Shown here piece after piece: positions 31,902 through 41,044 of a DNA stretch of 64,000 nt. A model generated the notes under the pieces. It was not told the origin of the DNA, did no database searches, and worked only from the letters and a program-made list of their open reading frames with translations. Source of the DNA: Nitrosomonas aestuarii (lineage in GTDB: Bacteria > Pseudomonadota > Gammaproteobacteria > Burkholderiales > Nitrosomonadaceae); NCBI RefSeq assembly GCF_003046585.1, contig NZ_QAAE01000001.1, positions 1 to 64,000 on the forward strand, written 5' to 3'. The position numbers and the translations under genes were made by a program. The first letter of the stretch is position 1. Each line of letters starts with the position of its first letter.

Positions 31902-33683
31902 TCAATTTTTTGGTTGTTCTGTTTTGCGCAGACGAATGTTCAGCTCCTTGAGTTGTTTTTCGTCAACGGTATCGGGTGCGTGGGTTAATAAGCATTGCGC
32001 GCGCTGTGTTTTTGGAAATGCGATGACGTCACGAATAGATTCAGAGCCGGTCATGAGTGTAACGATACGGTCAAGACCAAATGCGATACCGCCGTGTGGC
32101 GGTGCGCCATATTGTAATGCTTCCAGCAAGAAACTGAATTTTTCTTTGGCCTCTTCCTCAGAAATACCCAGCGCCTGAAATACTTTTGATTGTACCTCGT
32201 TGCGATGAATACGCACCGAGCCGCCGCCAATTTCCGAGCCGTTCAGAACCATGTCATAGGCTTTCGATAATGCTTCTCCAGGTTTGTTTTGCAGCAAATC
32301 CTCGTGACCGTCGGCTGGCGAGGTGAAAGGATGATGTAATGCCTGCCAGCGATTATCTTCCTCATCCCATTCGAACATCGGAAAATCAATCACCCAGGCC
32401 GGTCGCCAGCCGGATTCGGCATGGCCATGTTGATGCCCGATTTTAATGCGCAGTGCCCCGAGGGCTTCGTTCACAATTTTGGCCTTGTCAGCACCGAAGA
32501 AAATCAGATCACCATCTTTCGCCCCAGTACGCTCAAGAATGATTTGAATTATGTCTTCCGGCAGAAACTTCAGAATAGGGGATTGCAGTCCGGTTTGTCC
32601 GTCGCCGAGTTTGTTGATTTTGATATAGGCCAGTCCCTTGGCACCATAAATGCCGACAAACTGCGTGTAATCGTCAATTTCCTTGCGTGTCAGGCGGCCC
32701 CCGTTGGGGACGAGTAACGCGGCGACACGTCCGTTTGATTTTTCTGCAGCCTCGCGGAAAACCTTAAACGGTACTTCTTTCATAATATCGGTTAATTCCG
32801 TCAGCTCCAGCGTGACGCGCAAATCCGGTTTGTCACTGCCGTATTTATGCATCGCTTCTGCGTAAGTCAGGCGTGGAAAAGGGTCGGGCAATTCGACATT
32901 GCTGACTGTTTTGAAAAGACTGCGAATCATCTCTTCCATCAGCGACATGATTTCTGCTTCCGAAAGGAAAGAGGTTTCAATATCAATCTGCGTAAATTCC
33001 GGTTGCCGGTCGGCACGCAAATCCTCATCACGGAAGCAGCGTGCTATCTGATAGTAGCGGTCAAATCCAGAAACCATCAATAACTGTTTGAACAATTGCG
33101 GTGATTGCGGCAAGGCAAAGAAATGATTTGCATTGACACGTGACGGTACCAGGTAATCGCGCGCACCCTCGGGTGTCGATTTGGTGAGGATAGGCGTTTC
33201 AATGTCGAGAAAGCCCTGTTGATCCAGAAAAACACGTACAGCCATGGTGACTTTATGCCGCAAGCGCAGATTGGACTGCATTACCGGGCGGCGCAAGTCC
33301 AGGTAACGGTGTTCCAGTCGAACAAACTCACTGATATGATCGTCATCCATCAAAAATGGTGGCGTTAATGAAGCATTCAGAATTTCCATATTGACCACCA
33401 GTACTTCAATTTCTCCACTGTATAGCGCTGTATTAACCGTGCCTTCCGGGCGTCTTCGGACTTTTCCGGTCACTTTCAAAACATATTCGTTGCGAACTTT
33501 TTCTGCAAGCTGAAACGTCTCAATATTATCGGGATCGCAGACGACTTGTACCAGCCCCTCACGGTCGCGTAAATCGATGAAAATCACACCGCCGTGATCA
33601 CGGCGTCTATGTACCCAGCCATAGAGTGTTATGATTTCATCGAGATAGTGTGTGTTGATGGCTCCGCAGTAATTTGTACGCAT
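31902..33683 (-). CDS. aspS: Aspartyl-tRNA synthetase
   Basis: 593 residues, bacterial class II type. N-terminal OB anticodon-binding domain ([21 protein letters not shown]), class II motifs 2 ([20 protein letters not shown]) and 3 ([16 protein letters not shown]), and an inserted GAD domain in between. May be non-discriminating (charging tRNA-Asn too) if the organism uses GatCAB; the sequence alone does not decide this. Confidence 0.96.
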   Translation of the reverse strand: MRTNYCGAINTHYLDEIITLYGWVHRRRDHGGVIFIDLRDREGLVQVVCDPDNIETFQLAEKVRNEYVLKVTGKVRRRPEGTVNTALYSGEIEVLVVNMEILNASLTPPFLMDDDHISEFVRLEHRYLDLRRPVMQSNLRLRHKVTMAVRVFLDQQGFLDIETPILTKSTPEGARDYLVPSRVNANHFFALPQSPQLFKQLLMVSGFDRYYQIARCFRDEDLRADRQPEFTQIDIETSFLSEAEIMSLMEEMIRSLFKTVSNVELPDPFPRLTYAEAMHKYGSDKPDLRVTLELTELTDIMKEVPFKVFREAAEKSNGRVAALLVPNGGRLTRKEIDDYTQFVGIYGAKGLAYIKINKLGDGQTGLQSPILKFLPEDIIQIILERTGAKDGDLIFFGADKAKIVNEALGALRIKIGHQHGHAESGWRPAWVIDFPMFEWDEEDNRWQALHHPFTSPADGHEDLLQNKPGEALSKAYDMVLNGSEIGGGSVRIHRNEVQSKVFQALGISEEEAKEKFSFLLEALQYGAPPHGGIAFGLDRIVTLMTGSESIRDVIAFPKTQRAQCLLTHAPDTVDEKQLKELNIRLRKTEQPKN

Positions 33684-33753
33684 AGTATATTTTTTATAAA
33701 CCTGAAATAACGGGTATGGAATGTGGAACGAGCTGTATTCGCATCATGGGTTT

Positions 33754-34113
33754 TTAATCAGTAGGTGTGGTGGTCGTGGTGCCGGTTTTTGTTTTTGATT
33801 CAGTTGGTGCCGGTGTTGGCGATGCTGCGTTGGTATCGGTTTTCGAATCCGTCTTTGCATCAGAAGATTTAGATTCTGCAGATTCAGACTGTGCGCTGCT
33901 TTTCTCAGATTTTGCTGCGGGCTGTGCAGGTTTGTTCTTGAAATCCGTCACATACCAGCCGCTTCCTTTGAGTTGAAACCCGACGGCAGAAATCTGCTTG
34001 GCGTAATCTTCGCTGCCACACTCCGGGCAGGCTTTGACCGGCGCATCGCTCATTTTCTGCATATGCTCTTTTTTCGCGCCGCATGAATTGCAAAGATATT
34101 CATAAATGGGCAT
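33754..34113 (-). CDS. FmdB-family zinc-ribbon protein
   Basis: 119 residues from the ATG at 34113, which follows a perfect GGAGG site; the frame is open to a TTG 15 bases upstream that would include that site. The N-terminal 60 residues form a CXXC...CXXC zinc ribbon (MPIYEYLCNSCG, then CPECGSEDYAKQ). The rest is a low-complexity tail of Ser, Lys, Thr, Asp and Pro ending in a run of threonines. Function unknown; it is regularly found just upstream of aspS in betaproteobacteria, as here. Confidence 0.88.
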   Translation of the reverse strand: MPIYEYLCNSCGAKKEHMQKMSDAPVKACPECGSEDYAKQISAVGFQLKGSGWYVTDFKNKPAQPAAKSEKSSAQSESAESKSSDAKTDSKTDTNAASPTPAPTESKTKTGTTTTTPTD

Positions 34114-34433
34114 AAAAACCTCCAACAATCCAAAATTAAATAAACCGATTATTATACCTTAACCTGAGTATTGCGCCAGTGTGCTGTTTCGATGTGAAAA
34201 GCCTGAATATGGAAGGCACTGAAACCGATAGACTGCTATGGAAAATAAGTCAAGATTTGATGAATATATTGATTATCTATTTTCTTGTTATGCATGGCGT
34301 TCCACGTAAACTTCAACCAATAACAGCAGAAAGAGGCAGTGCCGCTCTTGATTGTCCGGGTTCATACTTATATGCGACATTTTTCTATAATCTTTTTAAT
34401 CGTGTTATTTTAGATTGTTTTCAAACAAGTCGA
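34114..34433. other. Gene-free stretch between manC and the FmdB gene
   Basis: 320 bases. The first 20 or so contain the FmdB ribosome binding site; the AT-rich remainder should hold the promoter of the FmdB-aspS-nudB unit and the end of the manC transcript. Open frames here are short or merely antisense extensions of manC, and I see no convincing gene, hairpin terminator or repeat. Confidence 0.4.
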
Positions 34434-35885
34434 CTAGGTCTTGTCCCGCCCGTAAACATCTTCAAAACGCACAATATCATCCTCGCCAAGGTAGGAGCCG
34501 GATTGAACTTCGATCATTTCCAGCGGGACGCGGCCCGGGTTCTCCAGACGGTGCTGGGTGCCGACCGGGATGTAGGTGGATTCGTTTTCGGTGACCAGAA
34601 AGCTTTCATCCCCGCGTGTTACGCGCGCAGTGCCACGTACCACGATCCAGTGTTCGGTACGATGATGGTGCATTTGCAGCGATAATGCAGCGCCGGGTTT
34701 GACGACAATCCGTTTGACCTGGAAGCGTTCTCCGGAATCCACGCCGTCATACCACCCCCAGGGGCGGAAAACCTTACGGTGCAAATGGCTTTCTGATCGC
34801 CCGGTTTTCTTGAGATTGTCGACGATTTTTTTGACGTCCTGGGTTTGATCCTTATGTGCAACCAGAATGGCGTCAGGAGTTTCTACAACGATCATATCCC
34901 TGATGCCCACACAGGCTACCAGGCGGCTTTCTGAAATGGCAAGCGTATTATTGCATTCATGCAGTAGTACATCACCTTGTGAAACATTGCCGGATTGATC
35001 CTTGGGCAGAACATGCCACAGTGAGTCCCATGCGCCCACATCTGACCAGCCTGCTGTCAAAGGAATCACTGCGCCTGCAGGTAACTGCGGATTTTGCCCA
35101 AGCGCGATATGTTCCATGACAGCATAATCAATGGACTTGCTGGTACATTGCTCAAAAGCGGTTTTTTCGACGCGCGTGAAATTCCCATCTACTGAACCGC
35201 CATTCCAGGCGGTGCGGCATGCAGACAGAATATTTGGGTGGCATAGCTCTATGGCCTGCAGCCATATTGATGCATGCATCAGAAAAAGTCCACTGTTCCA
35301 GAGAAAGGTGCCAGCATCAAGATAGGCTTGTGCGGTGGTGCTATCCGGTTTTTCTACAAAACGCGCGATACTGTAAGCATCGCTGTTCTCCAGTTGGTCG
35401 CCGGTTTGTATGTAACCAAAGCCTGTTTCCGGCTTGTCGGGGGTAATGCCAAAAGTCACAATGCGGCCTTGCAGCGCAAGCTGAACGCCTTGTTGAACTG
35501 CTTTTTTAAAGACTTCAGTATCGACGATGACATGATCGGACGGCATCACCAGTAAAATGGGGTCGTCGCCTTGATGAAGGGCGGTAAGTGCTGCGATTGT
35601 GAGCGCAGGCGCTGTATTGCGCCCGCTGGGTTCGAGCAGAATGGTGCCATTGCGTTCCATTACACGTAATTGCTCGGCAATCACGAAGCGGTATTCTTCA
35701 TTACAGACCACGATAGGATCTGTTACTTCAATATCGTCGAGTCCGTCCATGCGGCGAACCGTGGCTTGTAATAATGAATCCTCACTGATCAGTGATAATA
35801 GTTGTTTGGGATGTTTTTCGCGGGAGAGCGGCCATAGTCTTGTGCCCGAGCCGCCTGACAAGATAACTGGAATAAGTGTATGCAT
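34434..35885 (-). CDS. manC: Mannose-1-phosphate guanylyltransferase / mannose-6-phosphate isomerase
   Basis: 483 residues, bifunctional type II enzyme making GDP-mannose. N-terminal nucleotidyltransferase with VILSGGSGTRLWPLSR and the catalytic FVEKPD; C-terminal cupin isomerase with RPWGWYDGVDSGERFQVKRI, QMHHHRTEHWIVV (metal histidines) and GTQHRLENPG. Follows wecB by 66 bases on the same strand. GDP-mannose feeds exopolysaccharide or LPS synthesis, but no glycosyltransferases are nearby. Confidence 0.94.
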   Translation of the reverse strand: MHTLIPVILSGGSGTRLWPLSREKHPKQLLSLISEDSLLQATVRRMDGLDDIEVTDPIVVCNEEYRFVIAEQLRVMERNGTILLEPSGRNTAPALTIAALTALHQGDDPILLVMPSDHVIVDTEVFKKAVQQGVQLALQGRIVTFGITPDKPETGFGYIQTGDQLENSDAYSIARFVEKPDSTTAQAYLDAGTFLWNSGLFLMHASIWLQAIELCHPNILSACRTAWNGGSVDGNFTRVEKTAFEQCTSKSIDYAVMEHIALGQNPQLPAGAVIPLTAGWSDVGAWDSLWHVLPKDQSGNVSQGDVLLHECNNTLAISESRLVACVGIRDMIVVETPDAILVAHKDQTQDVKKIVDNLKKTGRSESHLHRKVFRPWGWYDGVDSGERFQVKRIVVKPGAALSLQMHHHRTEHWIVVRGTARVTRGDESFLVTENESTYIPVGTQHRLENPGRVPLEMIEVQSGSYLGEDDIVRFEDVYGRDKT

Positions 35886-35951
35886 AGCGATTTTCTATAA
35901 ATTACGAAGAGTAATGAATCAATTGAGGGTCATAAAACCATTTATGCGCAT

Positions 35952-37085
35952 TTATTCAGAATTCACAGGTGATGTAATAAGTGCTTCAGCCAGAATGCGC
36001 ACGATTCTTTCAGCGGCTTTGCCATCCCATAGTTGAGGCCGGCGGCATGGTTTGTCCGGGCCGCGCAGTATTTTAATGGTTTCTTCAACAATGCGCGCCG
36101 GATTGATGCCTACAAGCGTATTTGATCCTTCTTCAACGGTGATAGGGCGCTCGGTATTTTCACGTATGGTGATACAGGGCACTCCCAGTGCGGTTGTTTC
36201 TTCCTGCAGACCGCCACTGTCCGTTAAGACGACCGCGGCATCTTTCCACAAATGAAGAAACGGCATGTAAGCCTGTGGGCCGATCAGCGTGATGTTGGGG
36301 CCAAGGTCAATGGCGAATTTATCTAGATTGTTGCGTGTACGTGGATGCACTGGAAAGATAAGAGGTAATTCACGGGCGATTTCCTTAAGTGCTTCGCTGA
36401 TTCCGGAAAAGGTTTTTGCGTCATCTACATTGCTGGGGCGATGGAGCGTGATGACGCCATAGCGTTTTCCCGCATCAAGTTGTGTCGTCTTAAATGGCGT
36501 TGTGGGAAAACAGCCGGTATCCATATTGGCCAGTTTTTCAGCCTGATATAGCAGGTTATCCACCATCACATGTCCGACTAGAAAGGTGGCCGTATCCAGC
36601 TTGCCTTCATGTTGCAGATGCCTCAATCCACTGGGTTCGGTTACAAAAAACCAGTCGGAGATACTGTCGGTTACCAGGCGGTTTATTTCTTCGGGCATCC
36701 GCATGTCGCCGCTGCGTAAGCCTGCTTCAACATGCGCGACCGGTATTTGCAGTTTTTTTGCGACGATAGAGCAGGCCAGTGTTGAATTGACATCGCCAAC
36801 AACCAGCACTGCATCCGGCATGTCGTTCTGGCAGTATTCTTCAAATGCGGTCATTATTTTGGCTGTTTGCTGCGCATGTGATCCGCCGCCAACGCCCATA
36901 AAAATATCCGGTTGGGGTATGCCCAGTTCCTCAAAAAAAACTTCGTTCATTTCCGGATCATAATGCTGACCTGTGTGAATAATTCGATATGTCAATATGT
37001 TTTGCTTGTTCAATGCGCGTACGATAGGGGCGATTTTCATGAAATTAGGTCTGGCGCCGGCGACAAGGTAGATTTTTTTTTGCAT
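35952..37085 (-). CDS. wecB: UDP-N-acetylglucosamine 2-epimerase (non-hydrolysing)
   Basis: 377 residues, full length; makes UDP-ManNAc for surface polysaccharide. Family motifs: VAGARPNFMKIAPIVRAL, HTGQHYDPEMNEVFF, HVEAGLRSGDMRMPEEINR, DSGGLQEETTALGVPCITIR. Probably co-transcribed with manC. Divergent from bfd across a 291-base gap. Confidence 0.95.
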   Translation of the reverse strand: MQKKIYLVAGARPNFMKIAPIVRALNKQNILTYRIIHTGQHYDPEMNEVFFEELGIPQPDIFMGVGGGSHAQQTAKIMTAFEEYCQNDMPDAVLVVGDVNSTLACSIVAKKLQIPVAHVEAGLRSGDMRMPEEINRLVTDSISDWFFVTEPSGLRHLQHEGKLDTATFLVGHVMVDNLLYQAEKLANMDTGCFPTTPFKTTQLDAGKRYGVITLHRPSNVDDAKTFSGISEALKEIARELPLIFPVHPRTRNNLDKFAIDLGPNITLIGPQAYMPFLHLWKDAAVVLTDSGGLQEETTALGVPCITIRENTERPITVEEGSNTLVGINPARIVEETIKILRGPDKPCRRPQLWDGKAAERIVRILAEALITSPVNSE

Positions 37086-37284
37086 GTGTTTTATCGAGTG
37101 GATTGAAGTGTCGAATTTGTAGAGGCTAATCGCTCATGCGAATTACGCAGCACTTATTTTAAAATGATTATTGTTGACGGGTAAGTTGAAATTTGTACGC
37201 TTTAACAAGGTATTTCTACAAATTATGGCATGCGGGCGAATATTTCTGTTGAAATTTCTTGCAATCTTTTTAAAGAAGAATATA

Positions 37285-37309
37285 ATTACGAATCATTCTC
37301 ATTAATAAT
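37285..37309. promoter_or_regulatory. Fur-box-like operator upstream of bfd
   Basis: Read on the minus strand this site contains ATTAATGAGAATGATTCGTA, close to the classical AATGAGAATGATT-type Fur half-site pair. It lies about 70 bases before bfd in an otherwise featureless AT-rich gap (37086-37376) shared with the divergent wecB. Control of an iron-storage pair by Fur is expected from known regulons. Confidence 0.6.
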
Positions 37310-37376
37310 ATTGTTTTTAGTTAGTTTGTTTTTATAGGCTGCAAAGCACTGAAATCTTTTAGTTGGGGCGTATATC

Positions 37377-37646
37377 ATGTATATTTGTGTTTGCAAGGGA
37401 GTGACAGACAGCGCAATCCGCGAAGCGGTCAATAATGGTGCTGAGCGTATGCGTGATTTGAAAACCTGTCTCGGTGTGACTGAACAATGCGGAATCTGTG
37501 CCTGCCATGCAAAGGAAATTCTAGAGCAGGCACGCGCCGAAAAAGCGCAGTTGCATTCTTCCATTCCAGAAATTACGTGCTTAACAACAGAGCAGCCTGA
37601 GGAGACAGACTATGAAAGGGGATACCGATATTATTCAGTGGCTTAA
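37377..37646 (+). CDS. bfd: Bacterioferritin-associated ferredoxin
   Basis: 89 residues; [2Fe-2S] protein that reduces bacterioferritin to mobilise stored iron. Cys4, Cys6, Cys38 and Cys41 match the cluster ligands; two further cysteines are at 31 and 43. It has a C-terminal extension of about 25 residues compared with the 64-residue E. coli protein, and its last 35 bases overlap bfr. Confidence 0.92.
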   Translation: MYICVCKGVTDSAIREAVNNGAERMRDLKTCLGVTEQCGICACHAKEILEQARAEKAQLHSSIPEITCLTTEQPEETDYERGYRYYSVA

Positions 37647-38076
37647 TCGCCAATTACTGCATGAGCTTACCGCGATCAATCAATATTTCTTACATGCCCG
37701 TATGTATAAAAACTGGGGTTTCAACAGCCTGGGCAAGCATGAGTATGATGAGTCAATCGAGGAAATGAATCACGCGGACAAGCTGATAGAACGCATTCTA
37801 ATGCTTGAAGGTCTGCCGAATTTACAGGATCTGGGCAAGTTGATGATCGGTGAGAGCGTTGAGGAATGCGTTGCCTGTGATTTAAAAATGGAGCTGACGG
37901 CGCATGAGACATTAACAGCGGCAGTTGCTGTATGCGAGGCGAAGGGAGATTATGTTTCACGCGAGATTTTTGAAAGTATTCTGGAGGATACCGAAGAACA
38001 TATAGACTGGTTGGAAACGCAGCTTGATGTGATGAAGAAAGTCGGTATACAAAACTGGCTGCAGAGTCAGATATAA
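37612..38076 (+). CDS. bfr: Bacterioferritin
   Basis: 154 residues; 24-mer iron-storage protein with haem b. Met52 (haem ligand) is present, as are ferroxidase residues Glu18, Glu51, His54, Glu94 and His130. The sixth position, Glu127 in E. coli, reads Thr here ([13 protein letters not shown]), with Glu at 128 and 129. The start at 37612 has GAGGAGA upstream and lies inside bfd, so translation is probably coupled to it. Several unusual cysteines (CVACD, VCEAK) are visible in the middle helices. Confidence 0.94.
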   Translation: MKGDTDIIQWLNRQLLHELTAINQYFLHARMYKNWGFNSLGKHEYDESIEEMNHADKLIERILMLEGLPNLQDLGKLMIGESVEECVACDLKMELTAHETLTAAVAVCEAKGDYVSREIFESILEDTEEHIDWLETQLDVMKKVGIQNWLQSQI

Positions 38077-38243
38077 TTCTTTGTTAATTCCGGATTTTTT
38101 TGATGGTGTTGTGGTGGAATGCCCTAATAAAAACGTGGTTAGGCATTTAAGGCACCTAACTATGTGGCAGCGATAAATGAATCAGTGTAGTGTCTCGCAT
38201 TCGATGAGATATGCAAGCCGTACACTAGGATAAAATTAAAGAC
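38077..38243. other. Gene-free stretch after bfr
   Basis: Holds no gene. A short hairpin GTTAGG/CCTAAC lies near 38137-38160. With the adjoining repeat element and the following 120 bases, the full bfr-to-receptor gap is 384 bases. Confidence 0.35.
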
Positions 38244-38338
38244 AACAGTACTCCATCAATGAAGAGTGGTAACCCCAGTAACATAGCGCTCAAGAAAAGC
38301 TAACTGGTCTCATCACTCTTCGTTGATGGAGTACTGTT
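38244..38338. repeat. MITE-like element with 27-base terminal inverted repeats
   Basis: The left arm 38244-38270 begins AACAGTACTCCATCAA and the right arm 38312-38338 ends TTGATGGAGTACTGTT; the arms match at 25 of 27 positions, and one mismatch would be a G-U pair in RNA. The 41-base interior continues to fold (CCAGT/ACTGG at 38275-38279 and 38303-38307, TAGC/GCTA inside). The 95-base unit therefore folds almost completely. It has no coding capacity. This is the architecture of a small non-autonomous transposon or a REP-type element; no second copy is in the window. Confidence 0.6.
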
Positions 38339-38460
38339 ATGATACGACGCTTTTTACCAGGTGGTGTCGAGACGCTAAAAAATAAACCTGATCTCTTTTC
38401 CTGACATGCCATTCAACGTACCGAAAGTGGATCAACTGGCAATAGCAGCAAAGAAAAGTA

Positions 38461-40908
38461 ATGAGTATAATAATAAAAATGATTCTTATATACAAGAAAG
38501 AGCAAAATGAATTTAAGCTTTATCTACATTTTTGCTTAAACTGTTTTGTTTTGCTTAGTTGTTTTTTTCTGAATAATGCATTTGCTCAAGTGTCTGAAAA
38601 TAAACATGCAGAAGTGATCGAGCAGACATACAATATTCCTGCTGGGTTGCTGCAAGATGCGCTAAATAAATTTTCGCGACAAGCAGGTATTGATCTTATT
38701 TATGACCCGGCGCTTTTGAAGGGTGCTAAAACACAAGGACTGGAAGGCAGCTTTGACATATCGTCAGGGTTAAATTTTTTATTAATCGGCAGTGGACTCA
38801 GATTCGTTCAACAGACTGAAGGTTATGAAATTGTTGCTGCGCAGTCTGCGGGGGGGCTTGAAGTTTCGGGCGCGCAATCCTCCGGAGGTGTCACCGTATT
38901 ACCCACAATTCAGATATCAGCTGGCAATACCGGAAACTATGCCGCTACCAGCAGTGTCACTGCAACCAAGACAAATACGCTGTTACGCGATGTGCCACAG
39001 TCGATAACCGTCGTGACTGAGGAATTGATAAAGGACCAGGCAATTCAGAGCTTGGGAGATGCCGTGCGATATGTGCCGGGTGTCGGTGTGTCTCAAGGAG
39101 AGGGTAATCGTGATGCCTTGGTATTTCGTGGCAACCGCTCGACCGGTGATTTTTTTATTGATGGTGTGCGCGATGACGTGCAGTTTTTCCGGGATATATA
39201 CAATATCGAACGTGTCGAAGTGTTGAAAGGAGCTAACGGTATGATTTTTGGCCGTGGCGGTTCGGGCGGTGTGGTCAACCGGGTAACCAAGCAGGCGAAT
39301 TGGGATCCGGTGCGTGAGTTCTCATTCCAGGGCGGTTCTTTTAACAAAAAAAGGATGACGGCGGATTTCGGCCATGTGTTGAATGACAAGGTGGCTTTTC
39401 GGGTAAATGGCCTGTTTGAGGATTCTGATAGTTTTCGTGATGATGTGGTCTTGCGTCGTCGCGGCGTTTCACCGACGGTTACGATTAAACCCACCAAGCG
39501 CACCAAGGTCGTTTTGAATATGGAACGCTTTCATGACGACAGAACAGCAGACCGGGGTATCCCGTCTTTTCTTGGCCGTCCGGCAGATGTCAAGAGGTCG
39601 CAGTTTTTTGGCGATCCCAACCGCAGTCATGCGGATGTGGAAGTGCTGGCTTTTAATTCATTAATCGAACATCACTTTGACTTCGGTATGACGCTGCGCA
39701 ACCGGACAAATTATGCACAATACGATAAATTCTATCAAAATGTTTTTGCCAATAGTCCTGTTTTTGCAGACCGGGTGTCGCTGGGTGCCTACAACGATAC
39801 CTCGGACCGTGAAAATGTATTTAACCAGACCGATTTATTGTATTCACTGAACACTGGACCCATCAGTCATACATTTTTAGCCGGTGTTGAAATAGGCCAG
39901 CAGATTACCAGTAATATACGTCAGACAGGTTTATTTAATAACGATCCAAGAGGTACCAGTTTCCGTGTGCCGCTGAGTAATCCGGTTACCAATGTGCCCA
40001 TCTCATTTATTACTCAGGATTCAGATGCCGATAACCGCAGCGTTGTCGATATCACATCGTTGTATATCCAGGATCAAATCGAATTGTTACCCCAGTTACA
40101 GGCTATTGCGGGTGTCCGTTATGATCTGTTTGAAGTAAATTTTCAGAAAAGAAATGGCGAGAGCACGCAAATCAAAACAACCGATCATTTGATTTCGCCG
40201 CGATTCGGTTTGATTTATAAACCGATTGAGCCTGTTTCATTCTATGCAAGCTTTAGCCAGGCATTTGTGCCCAGAGCGGGTGAGCAGTTGACTTCCATTA
40301 TTGTCACCAGAGCCACATTGAAGCCGGAAAAATTCACTACGTGGGAAGCGGGGGTTAAATGGGACATTTACCCGAGTCTTGCACTGACGGGCGCTGTTTA
40401 CAGACTGGATCGTACAAATGTTATTACCATTGATCCAAATGATTCGTCACGGACTTTTCTGACTAAAGGCCAACGTACCGAAGGTGTTGAAATTGGTTTA
40501 AGCGGCCAACTCACATCTAATTGGAGTGTGATGGGTGGATATGCTTATCAGGAGGGGGAACTCACCAGTACGCAATCATCAGATGCGCAAAAAGGTGCAA
40601 CGGTAGCAGAACTTCCCCGCAATACTTTTTCGATGTGGAGCAGGTATGACATTACACCCAGGATCGGTGCGGCATTTGGCGTTATTTACCGCAGCTCAAT
40701 GTTTGCAGCAGTAGATAATACAGTGCGAATTCCTGATTTTACCCGTGTTGATGCTGCTTTGTTTGCACAACTAACCCGTCAGGTCCGGGCACAGATTAAT
40801 ATTGAAAATCTCTTCGATACACATTATTTTGCATCGGTTCATAATAATAATAACATTTCGCCTGGATCGCCTTTTGCAGTACGTGCAACGCTTGTCGCTA
40901 ATTTTTAG
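38461..40908 (+). CDS. TonB-dependent receptor with STN domain (siderophore receptor)
   Basis: 815 residues. Signal peptide with hydrophobic core LYLHFCLNCFVLLSCFFLNNAFA ending near residue 42; STN (secretin/TonB N-terminal) domain at about 56-125; plug at about 150-310 (DVPQSITVVTEELIKDQ, VEVLKGANGMIFGRGGSGG); then the barrel ending in the aromatic VRATLVANF. Plug style is that of Fiu/FhuA-like ferric siderophore receptors. An STN domain normally implies signalling to an anti-sigma/ECF sigma pair, but none is in the window. The start may be 38461 or the ATG at 38479; a weak Fur-like palindrome overlaps these codons. Confidence 0.88.
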   Translation: MSIIIKMILIYKKEQNEFKLYLHFCLNCFVLLSCFFLNNAFAQVSENKHAEVIEQTYNIPAGLLQDALNKFSRQAGIDLIYDPALLKGAKTQGLEGSFDISSGLNFLLIGSGLRFVQQTEGYEIVAAQSAGGLEVSGAQSSGGVTVLPTIQISAGNTGNYAATSSVTATKTNTLLRDVPQSITVVTEELIKDQAIQSLGDAVRYVPGVGVSQGEGNRDALVFRGNRSTGDFFIDGVRDDVQFFRDIYNIERVEVLKGANGMIFGRGGSGGVVNRVTKQANWDPVREFSFQGGSFNKKRMTADFGHVLNDKVAFRVNGLFEDSDSFRDDVVLRRRGVSPTVTIKPTKRTKVVLNMERFHDDRTADRGIPSFLGRPADVKRSQFFGDPNRSHADVEVLAFNSLIEHHFDFGMTLRNRTNYAQYDKFYQNVFANSPVFADRVSLGAYNDTSDRENVFNQTDLLYSLNTGPISHTFLAGVEIGQQITSNIRQTGLFNNDPRGTSFRVPLSNPVTNVPISFITQDSDADNRSVVDITSLYIQDQIELLPQLQAIAGVRYDLFEVNFQKRNGESTQIKTTDHLISPRFGLIYKPIEPVSFYASFSQAFVPRAGEQLTSIIVTRATLKPEKFTTWEAGVKWDIYPSLALTGAVYRLDRTNVITIDPNDSSRTFLTKGQRTEGVEIGLSGQLTSNWSVMGGYAYQEGELTSTQSSDAQKGATVAELPRNTFSMWSRYDITPRIGAAFGVIYRSSMFAAVDNTVRIPDFTRVDAALFAQLTRQVRAQINIENLFDTHYFASVHNNNNISPGSPFAVRATLVANF

Positions 40909-40963
40909 CGCATCAATTTTTTAATGCACAAGCAAATTATTTTTTATCATTTTTTACATTAAC

Positions 40964-40982
40964 AATAATTATTATCATTAAC
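40964..40982. promoter_or_regulatory. Strong Fur-box-like operator
   Basis: AATAATTATTATCATTAAC matches the 19-base Fur consensus GATAATGATTATCATTATC at 16 positions. It is 62 bases before the start of the tandem-domain protein, in the 136-base gap after the TonB receptor, and suggests iron repression of that gene and possibly of the oxidase beyond it. Confidence 0.7.
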
Positions 40983-41044
40983 ATTAGTGTTATTATTACA
41001 CTAGATAAAAATCTAGTCGTGTTTAACAAATAGAGGGTAATTTT

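Noticed and set aside
34179-34685. 168-residue open frame on the + strand
   Set aside because: Its second half is antisense to the well-supported manC 3' end, it has no ribosome binding site and no recognisable domain.
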